From Pseudoxanthomonas kaohsiungensis (GTDB taxonomy: Bacteria; Pseudomonadota; Gammaproteobacteria; Xanthomonadales; Xanthomonadaceae): a stretch of DNA of 64,000 nt. The notes beneath the pieces were generated by a model. That model was not told the origin of the DNA and did not search any database. It saw only the letters and a list, made by a program, of their open reading frames with translations. Shown here one piece after another: positions 24,561 to 33,372 of this stretch. The stretch covers positions 120,615 to 184,614 of the forward strand of contig NZ_PDWO01000007.1 of NCBI RefSeq assembly GCF_010211765.1, written 5' to 3'. How positions within the stretch are numbered: the stretch's first letter is position 1; the number at the start of each line of letters is the position of its first letter. The position numbers and the translations under genes are program-made.

Positions 24561-24575
24561 ACGTATTGTTGGGTA

Positions 24576-24604
24576 TTGACCCGCTGTGATAGTCAGATGA
24601 TACT
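24576..24604 (+). promoter_or_regulatory. Candidate promoter of the icmW operon
   Basis: TTGACC (24576-24581), a 17-base spacer and GATACT (24599-24604), giving a predicted start about 30 bases before the icmW ATG. It lies in the only gap between the divergent dotA and icmW units. Confidence 0.5.
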
Positions 24605-24640
24605 GGCAACATCATAAACCAATCAAAGTTAACCTGCGCG

Positions 24641-25129
24641 ATGCTCGATCTTGATGCGAATACGGTCAGGCAGCACTGGCTGGAGGCCTCACCCGGCCTC
24701 GCGGAGCTGCTGGACCATATCGAGCGGACCGAGGACTGGACGGTGGACGGCAGCCCGGCAATCGGACGCCGCCTGGTGGAGCTGGGCGTAGCGCTGAACC
24801 GACCCGGCGCGGCCAGGGCGCTGGAAGCGCTCGATCGGGATCGGCTGTTGTTCCTGCTGGTCTACATCAGCTCGTCCAAGGCGCTTCGCCTGCTGCAGTG
24901 GCTGGACAACGCACACGCCGGCATGGGAACGCGTCTGCTAACGGCGCTGCTGGAAGACGGCGCGCGGGCCGTATCCCAGCTTCAGCACGAGGCATTGGTG
25001 CAAACCATGATCCAACGCTTGCGGATCATCCAGAACACGCCGTTTCTCAACTCGGTTTTCGACCCAACCACCTTGGGACAACTGGAAAGGGTCATCCGCC
25101 AACACAACGAGGATGTCAGTCATGCGTAA
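24641..25129 (+). CDS. icmW: IcmW-like type IVB secretion protein
   Basis: 162 residues with the hallmark IcmW stretch EDWTVDGSPAIGRRLVELG (Legionella: ENWTLDGDP) and SSKALRLLQWLDNAHAGMGTRLLTAL (Legionella: SGRGLRLLQAIDTVHPG). In Legionella IcmW pairs with IcmS as an adaptor bound to the DotL coupling protein. No icmS-like gene is visible nearby. It begins a rightward operon running to 31634. Confidence 0.82.
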   Translation: MLDLDANTVRQHWLEASPGLAELLDHIERTEDWTVDGSPAIGRRLVELGVALNRPGAARALEALDRDRLLFLLVYISSSKALRLLQWLDNAHAGMGTRLLTALLEDGARAVSQLQHEALVQTMIQRLRIIQNTPFLNSVFDPTTLGQLERVIRQHNEDVSHA

Positions 25130-25688
25130 CGCGACGCGCAAGCTCGCCCCGGTTGCCCTCGGCCTGGTGCTCATGCCCGGTCTTGCGGTCGCGCTGGATC
25201 CGTCAGCAAAACAAGCGGTGTGCGACGAGATCCAGCAGTCGGCAAGGAATGCAGCCTCCACGGCCGTGCAGGTCTACTCGCCCAAGACCAGTCCGACGAA
25301 CGTTTTCAACCAAGCTACGCAGGCGTGCCTGGAAGTCATTGTCCAGTACAACAAGATACCGATGGGCATGATCAATATCGGCGTCCTGCAGCCGCTCCTG
25401 CAGCAGCTCGGTCGCGATCTGGTGACGAAGAGCTGCAATGCGGCGAAAGACCGGTTCCAGCAGACGCTCAACGAAGCGTTGGCGGATCAGGGGCTCCGCT
25501 ACAGCAACGGCAATCTCACCTATTCGGGCTCTGGCGGATCGATTTCCACCAATGGCAGTGGCGTGAACGTGTCGGGTAGTAGCGACTACCTGGGCACCGT
25601 GAACGGATCGGCCAACGCTGACGGCAGCGGTTCGGTGAATTCCAGCAACTCCGGCGGTCTGCTCAACTGGGGAGGGGATAAGCCATGA
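25122..25688 (+). CDS. Secreted protein of unknown function
   Basis: 188 residues from ATG 25122, overlapping the icmW stop. Signal peptide to about residue 25 (LVLMPGLAVA). Mature N-terminal half is helical with three cysteines (AVCDEIQQ, TQACLEVIV, KSCNAAKDR); the C-terminal 70 residues are Ser/Gly/Asn repeats (SGSGGSISTNGSGVNVSGSS). No family recognised. Context suggests an exported part of the conjugation machine. Confidence 0.6.
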   Translation: MRNATRKLAPVALGLVLMPGLAVALDPSAKQAVCDEIQQSARNAASTAVQVYSPKTSPTNVFNQATQACLEVIVQYNKIPMGMINIGVLQPLLQQLGRDLVTKSCNAAKDRFQQTLNEALADQGLRYSNGNLTYSGSGGSISTNGSGVNVSGSSDYLGTVNGSANADGSGSVNSSNSGGLLNWGGDKP

Positions 25689-26812
25689 AGCGCACTTTCG
25701 CAGCTGTGGCACTGGCAACCTCACTGGGCGTCGGCGGCTACTTCGCCGTTTCGCCTTCCACTGCGTGCTGCGGAGACGGCATCGCCGCTGCGGCAGGTGC
25801 CGAGTCGGCCGGCGCGGCCGTTGTTGCCGCGATCGGTTCCGCAGCGTCGTCAATGTCAGTGCTGCTGAACACCATCAACTCCAACGTCACCACGGGCCTG
25901 GCCCAGGTGGTGCAGGAGATCAGCAAGCAAACTGCCTCGCAGAAGACGATCGAGGAAGGCACGATCCAGGCCACCACCCAGCTGTACATGGAGGAGAAGC
26001 GAGGCGATGCGGTCGTCGACTACGCGCTCTCGCCACGTGCATGCTTCGAGGCGCAGGCGGCGACGGCCGTGGCCGGCGGCGCCTCGTCAGTCAACCAGTC
26101 CACGACGAACCTCATGCGGGGGTTGCAGGACCGAACGCTATTCACCACGAACACCGCCGCGGCAGTGGACAGAGTCTTCCGTACGCATGCCGAGAAGTTC
26201 TGCTCGGATCGTGACGTCGAGCTGGGGCGATGCACACGTGCGGCGGATGTGGATCTGCAGAACGCCGACGTGCGCGCCGACAACATCCTGGGCCGTGACG
26301 TCCTGACGGCAGATCAGCTGGCGGCCGCGACGGCCTACCTGAACAACGTGATCAATGCGGTGCCGACCCAGAATGTGCCGAAGGGTTGGGAGCGCACGCC
26401 GCAAGGCCGCGCCTTCGTCGCGGGCCAGCTGATGGAGCAGAGCAAGCTGTCCACCGCTGCGCTGTCGATGTCCAGAATGGTTGCCATGCGTCGCGTAGAG
26501 GCTGGCCTGGGCGCCAAGGCAGACCTGAATGTCGCCGACGTTTCACCCATGCAGCTCATGAAGTCCCAGGTCAACGGACGTTTCATGGATCCGAACTGGT
26601 ACAAGATGATCGTCGGACCTGGCTTTGGTGAGGTGAACCAGCTTCGCGAGAGCAACAAGATGCAGGCGCTGGAGCTCTATCTGGCAATGCAGGCATACGA
26701 GCAGGGCGAGCGAATCGAAGCCATGCTGGCCGCTGACATCGCCACGAGCATCAAACGCGACTCCGAGCAGCGCTTGTCGCAGGCGCGTGCAGCTGCGGCG
26801 AAGGCTCAGTAA
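25685..26812 (+). CDS. Secreted Cys-motif protein, paralogue A
   Basis: 375 residues with a signal peptide; the mature start has paired cysteines (STACCGDG). It shares an unusual pattern with the next gene: CC near the N-terminus, an Ala/Ser/Val-rich helix, QLYMEEKRGDA, then EKFCSDRDVELGRCTRAADVD followed by NADVRADNIL. These recur in the next protein as CC, QLYMQDKA, RWCSQAEVDQGGCKEA and YADVNASTVL, so the two arose by duplication. The family is unknown to me; a VirB5/TrbJ-like minor pilus or periplasmic role is possible but unsupported. ATGA overlap with the preceding gene and one-base overlap with the following one. Confidence 0.65.
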   Translation: MKRTFAAVALATSLGVGGYFAVSPSTACCGDGIAAAAGAESAGAAVVAAIGSAASSMSVLLNTINSNVTTGLAQVVQEISKQTASQKTIEEGTIQATTQLYMEEKRGDAVVDYALSPRACFEAQAATAVAGGASSVNQSTTNLMRGLQDRTLFTTNTAAAVDRVFRTHAEKFCSDRDVELGRCTRAADVDLQNADVRADNILGRDVLTADQLAAATAYLNNVINAVPTQNVPKGWERTPQGRAFVAGQLMEQSKLSTAALSMSRMVAMRRVEAGLGAKADLNVADVSPMQLMKSQVNGRFMDPNWYKMIVGPGFGEVNQLRESNKMQALELYLAMQAYEQGERIEAMLAADIATSIKRDSEQRLSQARAAAAKAQ

Positions 26813-27663
26813 TGAGTCGTCTCCGCGCCATCGCGATCGGCTTGGGCGGCGGAGCCGTTCTGAGTGTGGGACTAACCACCATGCTCAATGCACAGGCGGT
26901 GACGTGCTGCGATCCATGGGGAGCGGTCGGTCACGCTGCATTCGTGCAGGCTGGCAGCGCCGTGGTGAGCTCGATCACCGGCGCGGTGACCACCTTGGCC
27001 ACCCAGATCCAAACCGGCCCGATGTACAACTGGGACTCCGGCGTTGCGAACTGGCTCCAGGAGCTCGGCAAGAAGACAGCGACTACCAAGCTGTATGCCG
27101 AGGGGCAGCAGAACGTCGCAATGCAGCTCTATATGCAGGACAAGGCGGCCCAGGCGGCGATCGATACCTTGGAGCCGGCCGCTTTCGACGAGACCATCAC
27201 CAGTGCGCTGATGCTCGCCGACCAAGACACGACCGTCCGAAAGGCCGTCGCAAGGTATGGCCAGAACCACGCGTCCTCGCTTCTGGCAGGCCCCTACGAA
27301 AGCAGTCTGCGCGGCGTGAATGAGCGGCATGCCCGGTGGTGTTCCCAGGCCGAGGTCGACCAAGGCGGTTGCAAGGAAGCAGCGGCGCCGGGCATGGAGT
27401 ATGCCGACGTCAACGCAAGCACCGTGCTCTATCCGGCGGCCGGCATGACCTACACCGACGAAGGCAGGCAGGCCGCCATGGACTACGTCAGCAATGTGGT
27501 GGGTGCAAAGAGTCTGCGCGTCCCGTCCAGCCCCGATTCCCCCCAGGCAGCAATGGTGGAGGGGATGACGGTGGCGGACCAGGCCGCGCTGTCAGCCGCC
27601 GCGTTCTCTCTCAACAGCCATATGGCCGAGCGCACGCGCCGACTGGAGACCGAAGGCCCATGA
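26812..27663 (+). CDS. Secreted Cys-motif protein, paralogue B
   Basis: 283 residues, shorter sister of the preceding gene with the same cysteine layout (VTCCDPWG near the mature start; CSQAEVDQGGC in the middle). Signal peptide MSRLRAIAIGLGGGAVLSVG through about residue 30. It lacks the last 90 residues of paralogue A (the DPNWYKMIVGPGFGEVNQL region). Unknown function; probably periplasmic and perhaps a heteromeric partner of paralogue A. Confidence 0.65.
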   Translation: MSRLRAIAIGLGGGAVLSVGLTTMLNAQAVTCCDPWGAVGHAAFVQAGSAVVSSITGAVTTLATQIQTGPMYNWDSGVANWLQELGKKTATTKLYAEGQQNVAMQLYMQDKAAQAAIDTLEPAAFDETITSALMLADQDTTVRKAVARYGQNHASSLLAGPYESSLRGVNERHARWCSQAEVDQGGCKEAAAPGMEYADVNASTVLYPAAGMTYTDEGRQAAMDYVSNVVGAKSLRVPSSPDSPQAAMVEGMTVADQAALSAAAFSLNSHMAERTRRLETEGP

Positions 27664-28394
27664 AGTACGCCACGCTGTACCTCGCCGCGAGCACCCTCAT
27701 GATCCTGGCCCTAGCCGCCTGTAGCGATCGGCCTGCCAATGCTGGGCATGCGGCTCCAGCGCCGGGGGCTGCACAGGCTGATGAACCGGTGCGCACAGCC
27801 GAGCCGCTTCCGTTCGATCCAGCGCTGGTGACCCGCGTGCGTGACGCGATGAGGGAGCCCGAGCTGGCCAGCAAGATTCCCGGGATGCAAGGCGCTTCGG
27901 CGCTGTGCGACAAGTGGATTCCCGTCCCCCAGCCTGCAGGTTGGTGCGAGACGGAAACCGACGGAATCGTACAAGGTCTGCTGATCGACGCTGCGCGGCT
28001 GCAGGAAGGCGGCTTCTCGGTTTCGGCGGAGGTGCTGGCACGCAGCGCACTGGGCAAGGCGGGCGAGTCGGCGACGCCCGCGGCGCGTGCTCTCGCATCC
28101 GCCTTCATCGACATGTACAAGCCCACCACCACCGAAGCGTCAGATGCTGCCGATGTGCAGTTCAACGAGGACCTGAAGCGCTACTGGACGGTTTGGGAAG
28201 CCGCGGCGCAGCACGTGCAGACATTCCCAGAACAGCAGCGGTCGACGGCAGAGTTGTTCCTGAAGGGCACGCTGTACCGCGACCAGGTGGCTATCAAGGC
28301 CGGAAAGCTGGTCGACCTCACTCCAGCACAGCAGGCCCAGCTGGATGAGGCGCTGCAGACCATCAGCGATTTCCACGAGAGCGAAGGTCGCTGA
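27660..28394 (+). CDS. Lipoprotein of the icmW operon
   Basis: 244 residues. I start at ATG 27660, which overlaps the preceding stop and gives a lipoprotein signal (ILALAACSD, Cys at about residue 21); the longer open frame is shadow. The mature part is helical with two more cysteines (ALCDKWIPV and GWCETETD) and ends in helices (FLKGTLYRDQVAIKAGK). Unknown family. Confidence 0.65.
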   Translation: MKYATLYLAASTLMILALAACSDRPANAGHAAPAPGAAQADEPVRTAEPLPFDPALVTRVRDAMREPELASKIPGMQGASALCDKWIPVPQPAGWCETETDGIVQGLLIDAARLQEGGFSVSAEVLARSALGKAGESATPAARALASAFIDMYKPTTTEASDAADVQFNEDLKRYWTVWEAAAQHVQTFPEQQRSTAELFLKGTLYRDQVAIKAGKLVDLTPAQQAQLDEALQTISDFHESEGR

Positions 28395-28396
28395 GC

Positions 28397-29287
28397 GTGC
28401 GCGAGCCGAGCACCCGCTTTGCTTTGATGATCGTGGCGGCACTTGCTGTCATGCCAGCCGCCGCACGAGCTGATATCCAGCCTGGGTTCTCCTCGTGCGT
28501 GGAGGATCCGCTGCGCGAGAACGCGAGCCGGGCACGCGTGTCCAGCGACGTGAATCCGGCGCGACGCAACCCGGTAACCGGGGTCGTCCGCTGGCACAAG
28601 GGTGTCGACCTGGCGATCGCGATCGGCACCCCGGTCTACGCGGCCAACGACGGGACGGTAACGGCGAAGTGGGCCACCGGTGGTGGCGGACAGAGCATTC
28701 GCCTCACAGGTGGTCGTGGTGGGTACACAACCGTCTACTTCCACCTCTCGAAGTACCTGGTACGCAACGGCGACGTCGTCCGGGCGGGCCAGCCAATCGG
28801 CCTGGTGGGCAATACGGGTGTTGGCACTGGACCGCACCTTCACTTCGAGGTCTGGAAGGGCAAGGAATTCAGCAAGAATCCGAAGGGACTGTTCTGCGGC
28901 GGCGCGGGCGGTTACGGGGCGGCCGACGGCGCCGGCGACGAACCCGAAGGTGAGCCGATGCCGCCGGAAGCCTATGCCGGAAAGATGCCGGAGGCGCCGA
29001 ACATGGAAGCGTGGGACGACATGTCCGTGCGCGAGATCATCGAGGCGGAAGTGGGCAAGCGCTATACGAACTCGGCATGGATCCGCGACGAGGGCGAGCG
29101 AGGTGAGGCGCCCCTGCGCGTGGAGGCGCTGCACATGCGCGCCCTGCAGATCTACATCAAGCAGCGCCGTGTCGACCAGAAAGCACGCATCGAACTCCTC
29201 ATGGCGATGCGCCTGGCGCGCAACTCGAACCGTGAGATGGACATTCGCATGGAGCGGCAGCGCAGCGCCGCAGCCAAGTCGCAGTAG
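28397..29287 (+). CDS. M23 (LytM-type) metallopeptidase
   Basis: 296 residues from GTG 28397. Signal peptide to about residue 26 (VMPAAARA). M23 domain at residues 50-165 with zinc ligands His and Asp in HKGVDLA and the HxH in GPHLHFEVW. The C-terminal 130 residues are helical and unique (MSVREIIEAEVGKRY; LHMRALQIYIKQRRVDQKA). Such enzymes cut peptidoglycan cross-bridges and would open the wall for the transfer apparatus, in place of the transglycosylase used by other systems. Confidence 0.85.
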   Translation: MREPSTRFALMIVAALAVMPAAARADIQPGFSSCVEDPLRENASRARVSSDVNPARRNPVTGVVRWHKGVDLAIAIGTPVYAANDGTVTAKWATGGGGQSIRLTGGRGGYTTVYFHLSKYLVRNGDVVRAGQPIGLVGNTGVGTGPHLHFEVWKGKEFSKNPKGLFCGGAGGYGAADGAGDEPEGEPMPPEAYAGKMPEAPNMEAWDDMSVREIIEAEVGKRYTNSAWIRDEGERGEAPLRVEALHMRALQIYIKQRRVDQKARIELLMAMRLARNSNREMDIRMERQRSAAAKSQ

Positions 29288-29303
29288 TCGAAGGAGAAGC
29301 ACA

Positions 29304-30701
29304 GTGCGTCATGTGATGGGTCTGAACGATTTCATGCTCCGCAAGGAGGGCAAGGAAGTTCCCGTGGTCTATGATCCGGCGCGCTGTCTCAACAGCCACG
29401 TGGCCCTGATTGGCATGAGCGGCTCAGGCAAGACGCACCAGATCAAGCAGCTTCTACGCTCAGCCGCGCTGGGAGGCGCAGAGCTGGACATCTTCGATGT
29501 GCACCACGAGCTGGACGCCGTCCCGGGTGCGCGCTGTGCGATGTACAGCCAAGCCACTGGATACGGCTACAACCCCCTGGTGCTGGACCTGGATCCGCAC
29601 GCCGGCGGCGTCAACCGCCAAGCGGACTTCATCGTGGGCTTGATCAAGCAGGTCACGACGCAGTTCGGATCCAAACAGGAAGCCGCTCTGCGGAACCTGA
29701 TCGTCGACTGCTATGCATCCCGCGGAATTTTCGCTGACAACCCGCGATCCTGGGCACGGAAAGAGATCAGCGAGCAGGAACGCCGACGGCTGATGGACCA
29801 GCGCGAGTGGCAGCAGCTGCGCGAATACTACCCGACGCTCAGTGATCTGCTGGCCTACGCCGAGACGAAAGTCCTTTCGCTGATCTTCGGCGGCGACAAC
29901 AAGGCCATGAACGCGCTGGAGGCGCTTGCCAAGCTCAATGCCCGCCTGCAGACGCTGGCCCTCAAGGAGCGAAGAGCGGGTGTCCAGGCCGAAGAGCGAA
30001 GCAAGCTCGAAGGCCAGATCGAGGCGCAGCAGAAGCGATGCATCGACGCGTACAGCGAAGCCATCATGGCAAAGCCGACGCGCGAGGCGAAAGACGTTCT
30101 CAAATACGACAGTAAGGACGTCCTGGTCGGCGTTATCCAGCGCCTTCAGATCCTGACGGCCGCCGGTATCTTCAACGCCACCGCGCCGCCGTTCGGCGAC
30201 GCCAAGGTGCGTGTGCACCAGATCAAGTCGCTGAGCGACGAGCAGCAGATCCTGTTCGTGAAGTTGCGCCTGCGCGCGATCTTCGAGCGAGCCAAGCAGA
30301 TGGGTCCGACGGCGTCGGGAACCGAGCTGCGATTCGTATGCATGTTGGACGAGAGCCCGAAGTATTTCAGCGAGGACTCCGACGACATCATCAACGTGAT
30401 TGCCCGTGAGGCGCGCAAGTTCGGCATTGGTCTGTGGTGCGCCGCGCAGCAGCCAAACTTCCCGGAGTCGTTCATCACCAACTGTGGCGCAAAATTCATT
30501 TTGGGTATCGATGCCAGTTATTGGAAAACCGCGCAGCAGCGGATGCGCATCACCGAAGAGGGCCTGAAGTGGATCAAGCCCAAGGAAGTGATGGCCGTGA
30601 AGTTGCACAAGGAAGGGCAGCCGGATCCCCCGTTCGTCAACGTCGTGGTGCCGAATCCGGGCACTGAGGCGGGGCGCCGCGCTTTGGCGAAGGCGGCCTG
30701 A
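29304..30701 (+). CDS. HerA/TraC-like ATPase of the conjugation operon
   Basis: 465 residues from GTG 29304, chosen because AAGGAG lies 7 bases upstream; the longer frame runs through the preceding gene. Walker A GMSGSGKT at residues 37-44, a long helical insertion (LAKLNARLQTLALKERRAG and onward) and Walker B FVCMLDESPKYF, then IAREARKFGIGLWCAAQQ, a pattern of HerA/VirB4/TraG-like DNA-pumping or secretion ATPases. DotO/TraU, the usual type IVB equivalent, is about twice as long, so this may be an extra motor. No N-terminal membrane segment, so it is soluble. Confidence 0.8.
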   Translation: MRHVMGLNDFMLRKEGKEVPVVYDPARCLNSHVALIGMSGSGKTHQIKQLLRSAALGGAELDIFDVHHELDAVPGARCAMYSQATGYGYNPLVLDLDPHAGGVNRQADFIVGLIKQVTTQFGSKQEAALRNLIVDCYASRGIFADNPRSWARKEISEQERRRLMDQREWQQLREYYPTLSDLLAYAETKVLSLIFGGDNKAMNALEALAKLNARLQTLALKERRAGVQAEERSKLEGQIEAQQKRCIDAYSEAIMAKPTREAKDVLKYDSKDVLVGVIQRLQILTAAGIFNATAPPFGDAKVRVHQIKSLSDEQQILFVKLRLRAIFERAKQMGPTASGTELRFVCMLDESPKYFSEDSDDIINVIAREARKFGIGLWCAAQQPNFPESFITNCGAKFILGIDASYWKTAQQRMRITEEGLKWIKPKEVMAVKLHKEGQPDPPFVNVVVPNPGTEAGRRALAKAA

Positions 30702-30703
30702 CC

Positions 30704-31006
30704 ATGCTCGGCGCCGTCGTCTATCGCCCACAGGTGCCGGTTCCCCGGCGCGACCAGTTTCCGGAGACGCTGCGCGATCGCGCCGAGCGCGTGCGCCTGG
30801 AGGGTGTCGGGACCGACCGCACGCCCATCGTCATGGGTTGGGTGGTGCGCACGCACGGCCGTCCGGTGCGCGAGGTGTTCGACCACGGCAGCAAGGATTG
30901 GCTCCGGGCTAACGGCTTCCAGCCGTCCCGAAACGGGCAGAAGTGGACGCGTCCGGATCGGCCGAGTGGGGTGGCGGAGCAGGGTGGTGGCCCCAGTGGT
31001 CCCTAG
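30704..31006 (+). CDS. Small hypothetical protein, 100 aa
   Basis: Starts 2 bases after the ATPase stop. Basic, with a compact C-terminal stretch (EVFDHGSKDWLRANGFQPSRNGQKWTRP). No family recognised. Its last bases overlap the next gene. Confidence 0.5.
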   Translation: MLGAVVYRPQVPVPRRDQFPETLRDRAERVRLEGVGTDRTPIVMGWVVRTHGRPVREVFDHGSKDWLRANGFQPSRNGQKWTRPDRPSGVAEQGGGPSGP

Positions 31007-31634
31007 CCCAGTTCACGGGCCGGTGCGCGGCTGGATCGCCGGCATCGGCAGTCGCGAGACCCCCGACTGGGGTATGGAAGCCATCGACCTGGTGATCGCA
31101 GCGTACTGCCGCCGCGGCTACGGCATCCGCACCGGCGATGCCGATCGAGCGGATGAGGCAGCGCGGCTGTCCGCCAAGGCGCAAGGCGCTCCCCTGCAGG
31201 TGTTCGCGGTGTCGAAGCAAGCATGCGCCGACACGATCTGCTTCACCCGGCAGCGGCCAGACCTTCAGCAGCAGGCGCTGGATCTGGCATCGCAGCACCA
31301 TCCAGGCTGGCGCTGGCTCAAGCCGTTCGTGCGCATGCTCATGGGCCGGAACATGTGGCAGGTGCTGTCGATCGACCTGGCCGAGCCGGTAGAGCGGCTG
31401 GTCTTTTGGGCCCCGCGGTCCGAGCTGGATCCAGAGGGGCGGCTTCGGAGCGTGTCCGGCGGCACGGGCCAGGCCGTGCGCCTGGCCTACGACCGGGAGA
31501 TCCCAGCATTCAATCTGGATCTGCCCGAGCACCGGCGAGTGCTCGAAGCAGAGCTAGGCCTGGTGTTGCCCGGCCCACCGGCGGCAGAGGTGGCCGGTGA
31601 CCCGGAAAGGCCGCAGATGCCGCTGTTCGGCTAG
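30987..31634 (+). CDS. SLOG-superfamily protein
   Basis: About 215 residues; several GTG codons (30984, 30987, 30996) are possible starts and GGAG at 30976 favours 30987. Residues 15-60 show the LOG/SLOG nucleotide-binding pattern: IAGIGSRETP, then CRRGYGIRTGDADRADEAA, comparable to DprA, MoCo-carrier and phage SLOG proteins that bind nucleotide ligands or single-stranded DNA. It could help incoming plasmid DNA, or act in nucleotide signalling. End of the icmW operon. Confidence 0.6.
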   Translation: MAPVVPSPVHGPVRGWIAGIGSRETPDWGMEAIDLVIAAYCRRGYGIRTGDADRADEAARLSAKAQGAPLQVFAVSKQACADTICFTRQRPDLQQQALDLASQHHPGWRWLKPFVRMLMGRNMWQVLSIDLAEPVERLVFWAPRSELDPEGRLRSVSGGTGQAVRLAYDREIPAFNLDLPEHRRVLEAELGLVLPGPPAAEVAGDPERPQMPLFG

Positions 31635-32848
31635 GGCCTCGGAGCGCCCGACTCCGAACCAAATTCTGGAGCGTCCTCCGAAGCGGGGGTCGCTGCCGGT
31701 TCGCCGCGAAGCAGCTCGACGTAGCGTGCGTAGCTGAAGCTCTGATTCCGGGCTCGGCCGGTGGTCTCGCGTAGCACGGCCGCTTCTTCCAGGTTCTCGA
31801 TGGCCTTGGCCGCGGTGGGATAGGACACATCGAGTGCTCTTTGGGCGCGATCCACGGTCAGCTTGGGCATGGTCGGTAGCAGCTCGAACAGCCGCAATGT
31901 GGCCAGCGTGCTCGTGCCATACGCCAAGACGCGCTTGCGATCCTCAGCGATGAGTGCGGCGATCGCCACGATGCTGCGCTGCGCCTCCTCGGCGGCCACT
32001 TCGACACCTTCCAGAAAGAACGAGACCCATGCCTCCCAGTCCCCGCCTTGGCGGATGGATGACAATCGATCGTAGTAGGTCGCCTGGTGGGACTTCAGGA
32101 AGCCCGACATGTAGAGCAGCGGTTCGGGCAGCAGCTTCCACTCCTCGAATAGAACCGCGATCAGCAGGCGTCCGATACGCCCATTGCCGTCGAGAAACGG
32201 ATGGATGGTCTCGAATTGAGCATGGACCAGCGCGGTGCGAACCAAGGGTGGCAGTGCGGGCTCCGGGTCATGAATGAACCGCTCCAGGTCACTGAGTGCT
32301 TGTGCCACTTCATGCGGCGGTGGTGGAACGAAACGGGCGTTACCCGGCCGAGTGCCGCTAATCCAGTTCTGGGTTGTCCGCACGTTGCCCGGCTGCTTGG
32401 TAGCCCCGCGTGCGCCGGCCAATAGGATTCGGTGAGCTTCGGTGAGCAGGCGAACCGATACAGGTAGCCCTGTGGGGCTGCTCAGCTGCGCCCGTGCGTA
32501 CTTGAATGCCCGCAGGTAGTTGGTGACCTCCTCGACATCGTCGGTGTTGGTCACCGCGATGCCGGCCTCCTCGTCCAGCAGGTCGGACAAGGTGGCCTGG
32601 GTGCCTTCCAGCTGGGAGGTCAGCAATGCTTCGCGGCGGATGGCGCCGTAGATCAGCCACTCGCTTGATGCGACCAGCCCGGTCATGCCCGAAAGGCGAA
32701 GCAGGGCGGTCTCGGCGCGGCGGTTCTGTTCTACGTAGGAGGCCGTGTCCAAGGCTGGCGCCGCCGGCGGCAGGGGGCGGGGTACGAACGCGCGGACCGC
32801 TTCCCCGGCGTAGGCTGTGGTGACGTAACTGCCGGTAATCCGAGGCAT
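31631..32848 (-). CDS. Fic-family AMP-transferase
   Basis: 405 residues. Catalytic Fic motif HPFLDGNGRIGR at residues 216-227. An N-terminal inhibitory helix SQLEG at residues 78-82 marks a class II Fic, so activity is self-restrained. An N-terminal Fic/DOC_N domain precedes it and a C-terminal winged helix (LTVDRAQRALDVSYPTAAKAIENLEE) follows, suggesting DNA binding and autoregulation. Its targets cannot be seen. It is convergent with the SLOG gene (4-base overlap) and has two inverted repeats upstream of its start. Confidence 0.9.
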   Translation of the reverse strand: MPRITGSYVTTAYAGEAVRAFVPRPLPPAAPALDTASYVEQNRRAETALLRLSGMTGLVASSEWLIYGAIRREALLTSQLEGTQATLSDLLDEEAGIAVTNTDDVEEVTNYLRAFKYARAQLSSPTGLPVSVRLLTEAHRILLAGARGATKQPGNVRTTQNWISGTRPGNARFVPPPPHEVAQALSDLERFIHDPEPALPPLVRTALVHAQFETIHPFLDGNGRIGRLLIAVLFEEWKLLPEPLLYMSGFLKSHQATYYDRLSSIRQGGDWEAWVSFFLEGVEVAAEEAQRSIVAIAALIAEDRKRVLAYGTSTLATLRLFELLPTMPKLTVDRAQRALDVSYPTAAKAIENLEEAAVLRETTGRARNQSFSYARYVELLRGEPAATPASEDAPEFGSESGAPRP

Positions 32849-32875
32849 GCAAGGATCCTTGAATAGTCGGCCATG

Positions 32876-32928
32876 CTGTTCAAGGGAAATTGAACAGTCC
32901 CGGACACTATTAAAGCACCCTTTAATAG
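32876..32928. promoter_or_regulatory. Two tandem inverted repeats upstream of fic
   Basis: CTGTTCAA-N6-TTGAACAG (32876-32897) and CTATTAAAG-N4-CTTTAATAG (32907-32928) lie between the fic start and the end of the gene behind it. The related half-site CTTGAATAG occurs at about 32858. They look like operators, perhaps for the winged helix of the Fic protein itself. Confidence 0.5.
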
Positions 32929-32937
32929 CTCCGGGGC

Positions 32938-33291
32938 CTAATAGTCCTCCGGGGCCAGCGCGGTCGTGCTGGAACGATCGGCCTCGGTGATCACCCAGGC
33001 TTCGACCAGGGCGCCCGCGTGGGGCACCCGATAGATCGACATCAGCCGTCCCCGTCCGGCCGCCAGGGCCGCGTCATTTGCCTCACGGTCCTCCGGCAAG
33101 ACGTCGCCCCAGTCCCCCCGTGCGTGGCGCCTGACGAGCGGGAGGAGCGTCTGGAAGGCATCAGGCTCCCCGCCGAGCTGGTTCACCAGGTTCGTCGTGA
33201 CCACGAACGTCCCTAGGGCGACCTGATCACCGGGGTTGCGTAGGGCCAAGTCGACGGGGTGCCAGCTGCGTGGCGGGGGAGAGGCGGTCAT
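32938..33291 (-). CDS. Conserved small plasmid protein, 117 aa
   Basis: Starts at the ATG 33291 (MTASPPPRSWH); 33348 is an alternative. The sequence (LGTFVVTTNLVNQLGG, ARGDWGDVLPEDREAND, VITEADRSSTTALAPEDY) is of a type often seen next to plasmid genes. I know no assigned function. It is divergent from the restriction-methylase gene. Confidence 0.6.
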   Translation of the reverse strand: MTASPPPRSWHPVDLALRNPGDQVALGTFVVTTNLVNQLGGEPDAFQTLLPLVRRHARGDWGDVLPEDREANDAALAAGRGRLMSIYRVPHAGALVEAWVITEADRSSTTALAPEDY

Positions 33292-33372
33292 GGCCCGCCT
33301 TATAGCGGCCTCCAGCCTGGGCGTCCAGCCAGGCCCGCATGCGATCATCCTCGGAATTGGGGAGGGTCAGGG

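Noticed and set aside
28680..29303. N-terminal extension of the HerA-like ATPase
   Set aside because: It is the out-of-frame shadow of the M23 peptidase gene; GTG 29304 has a proper ribosome site.
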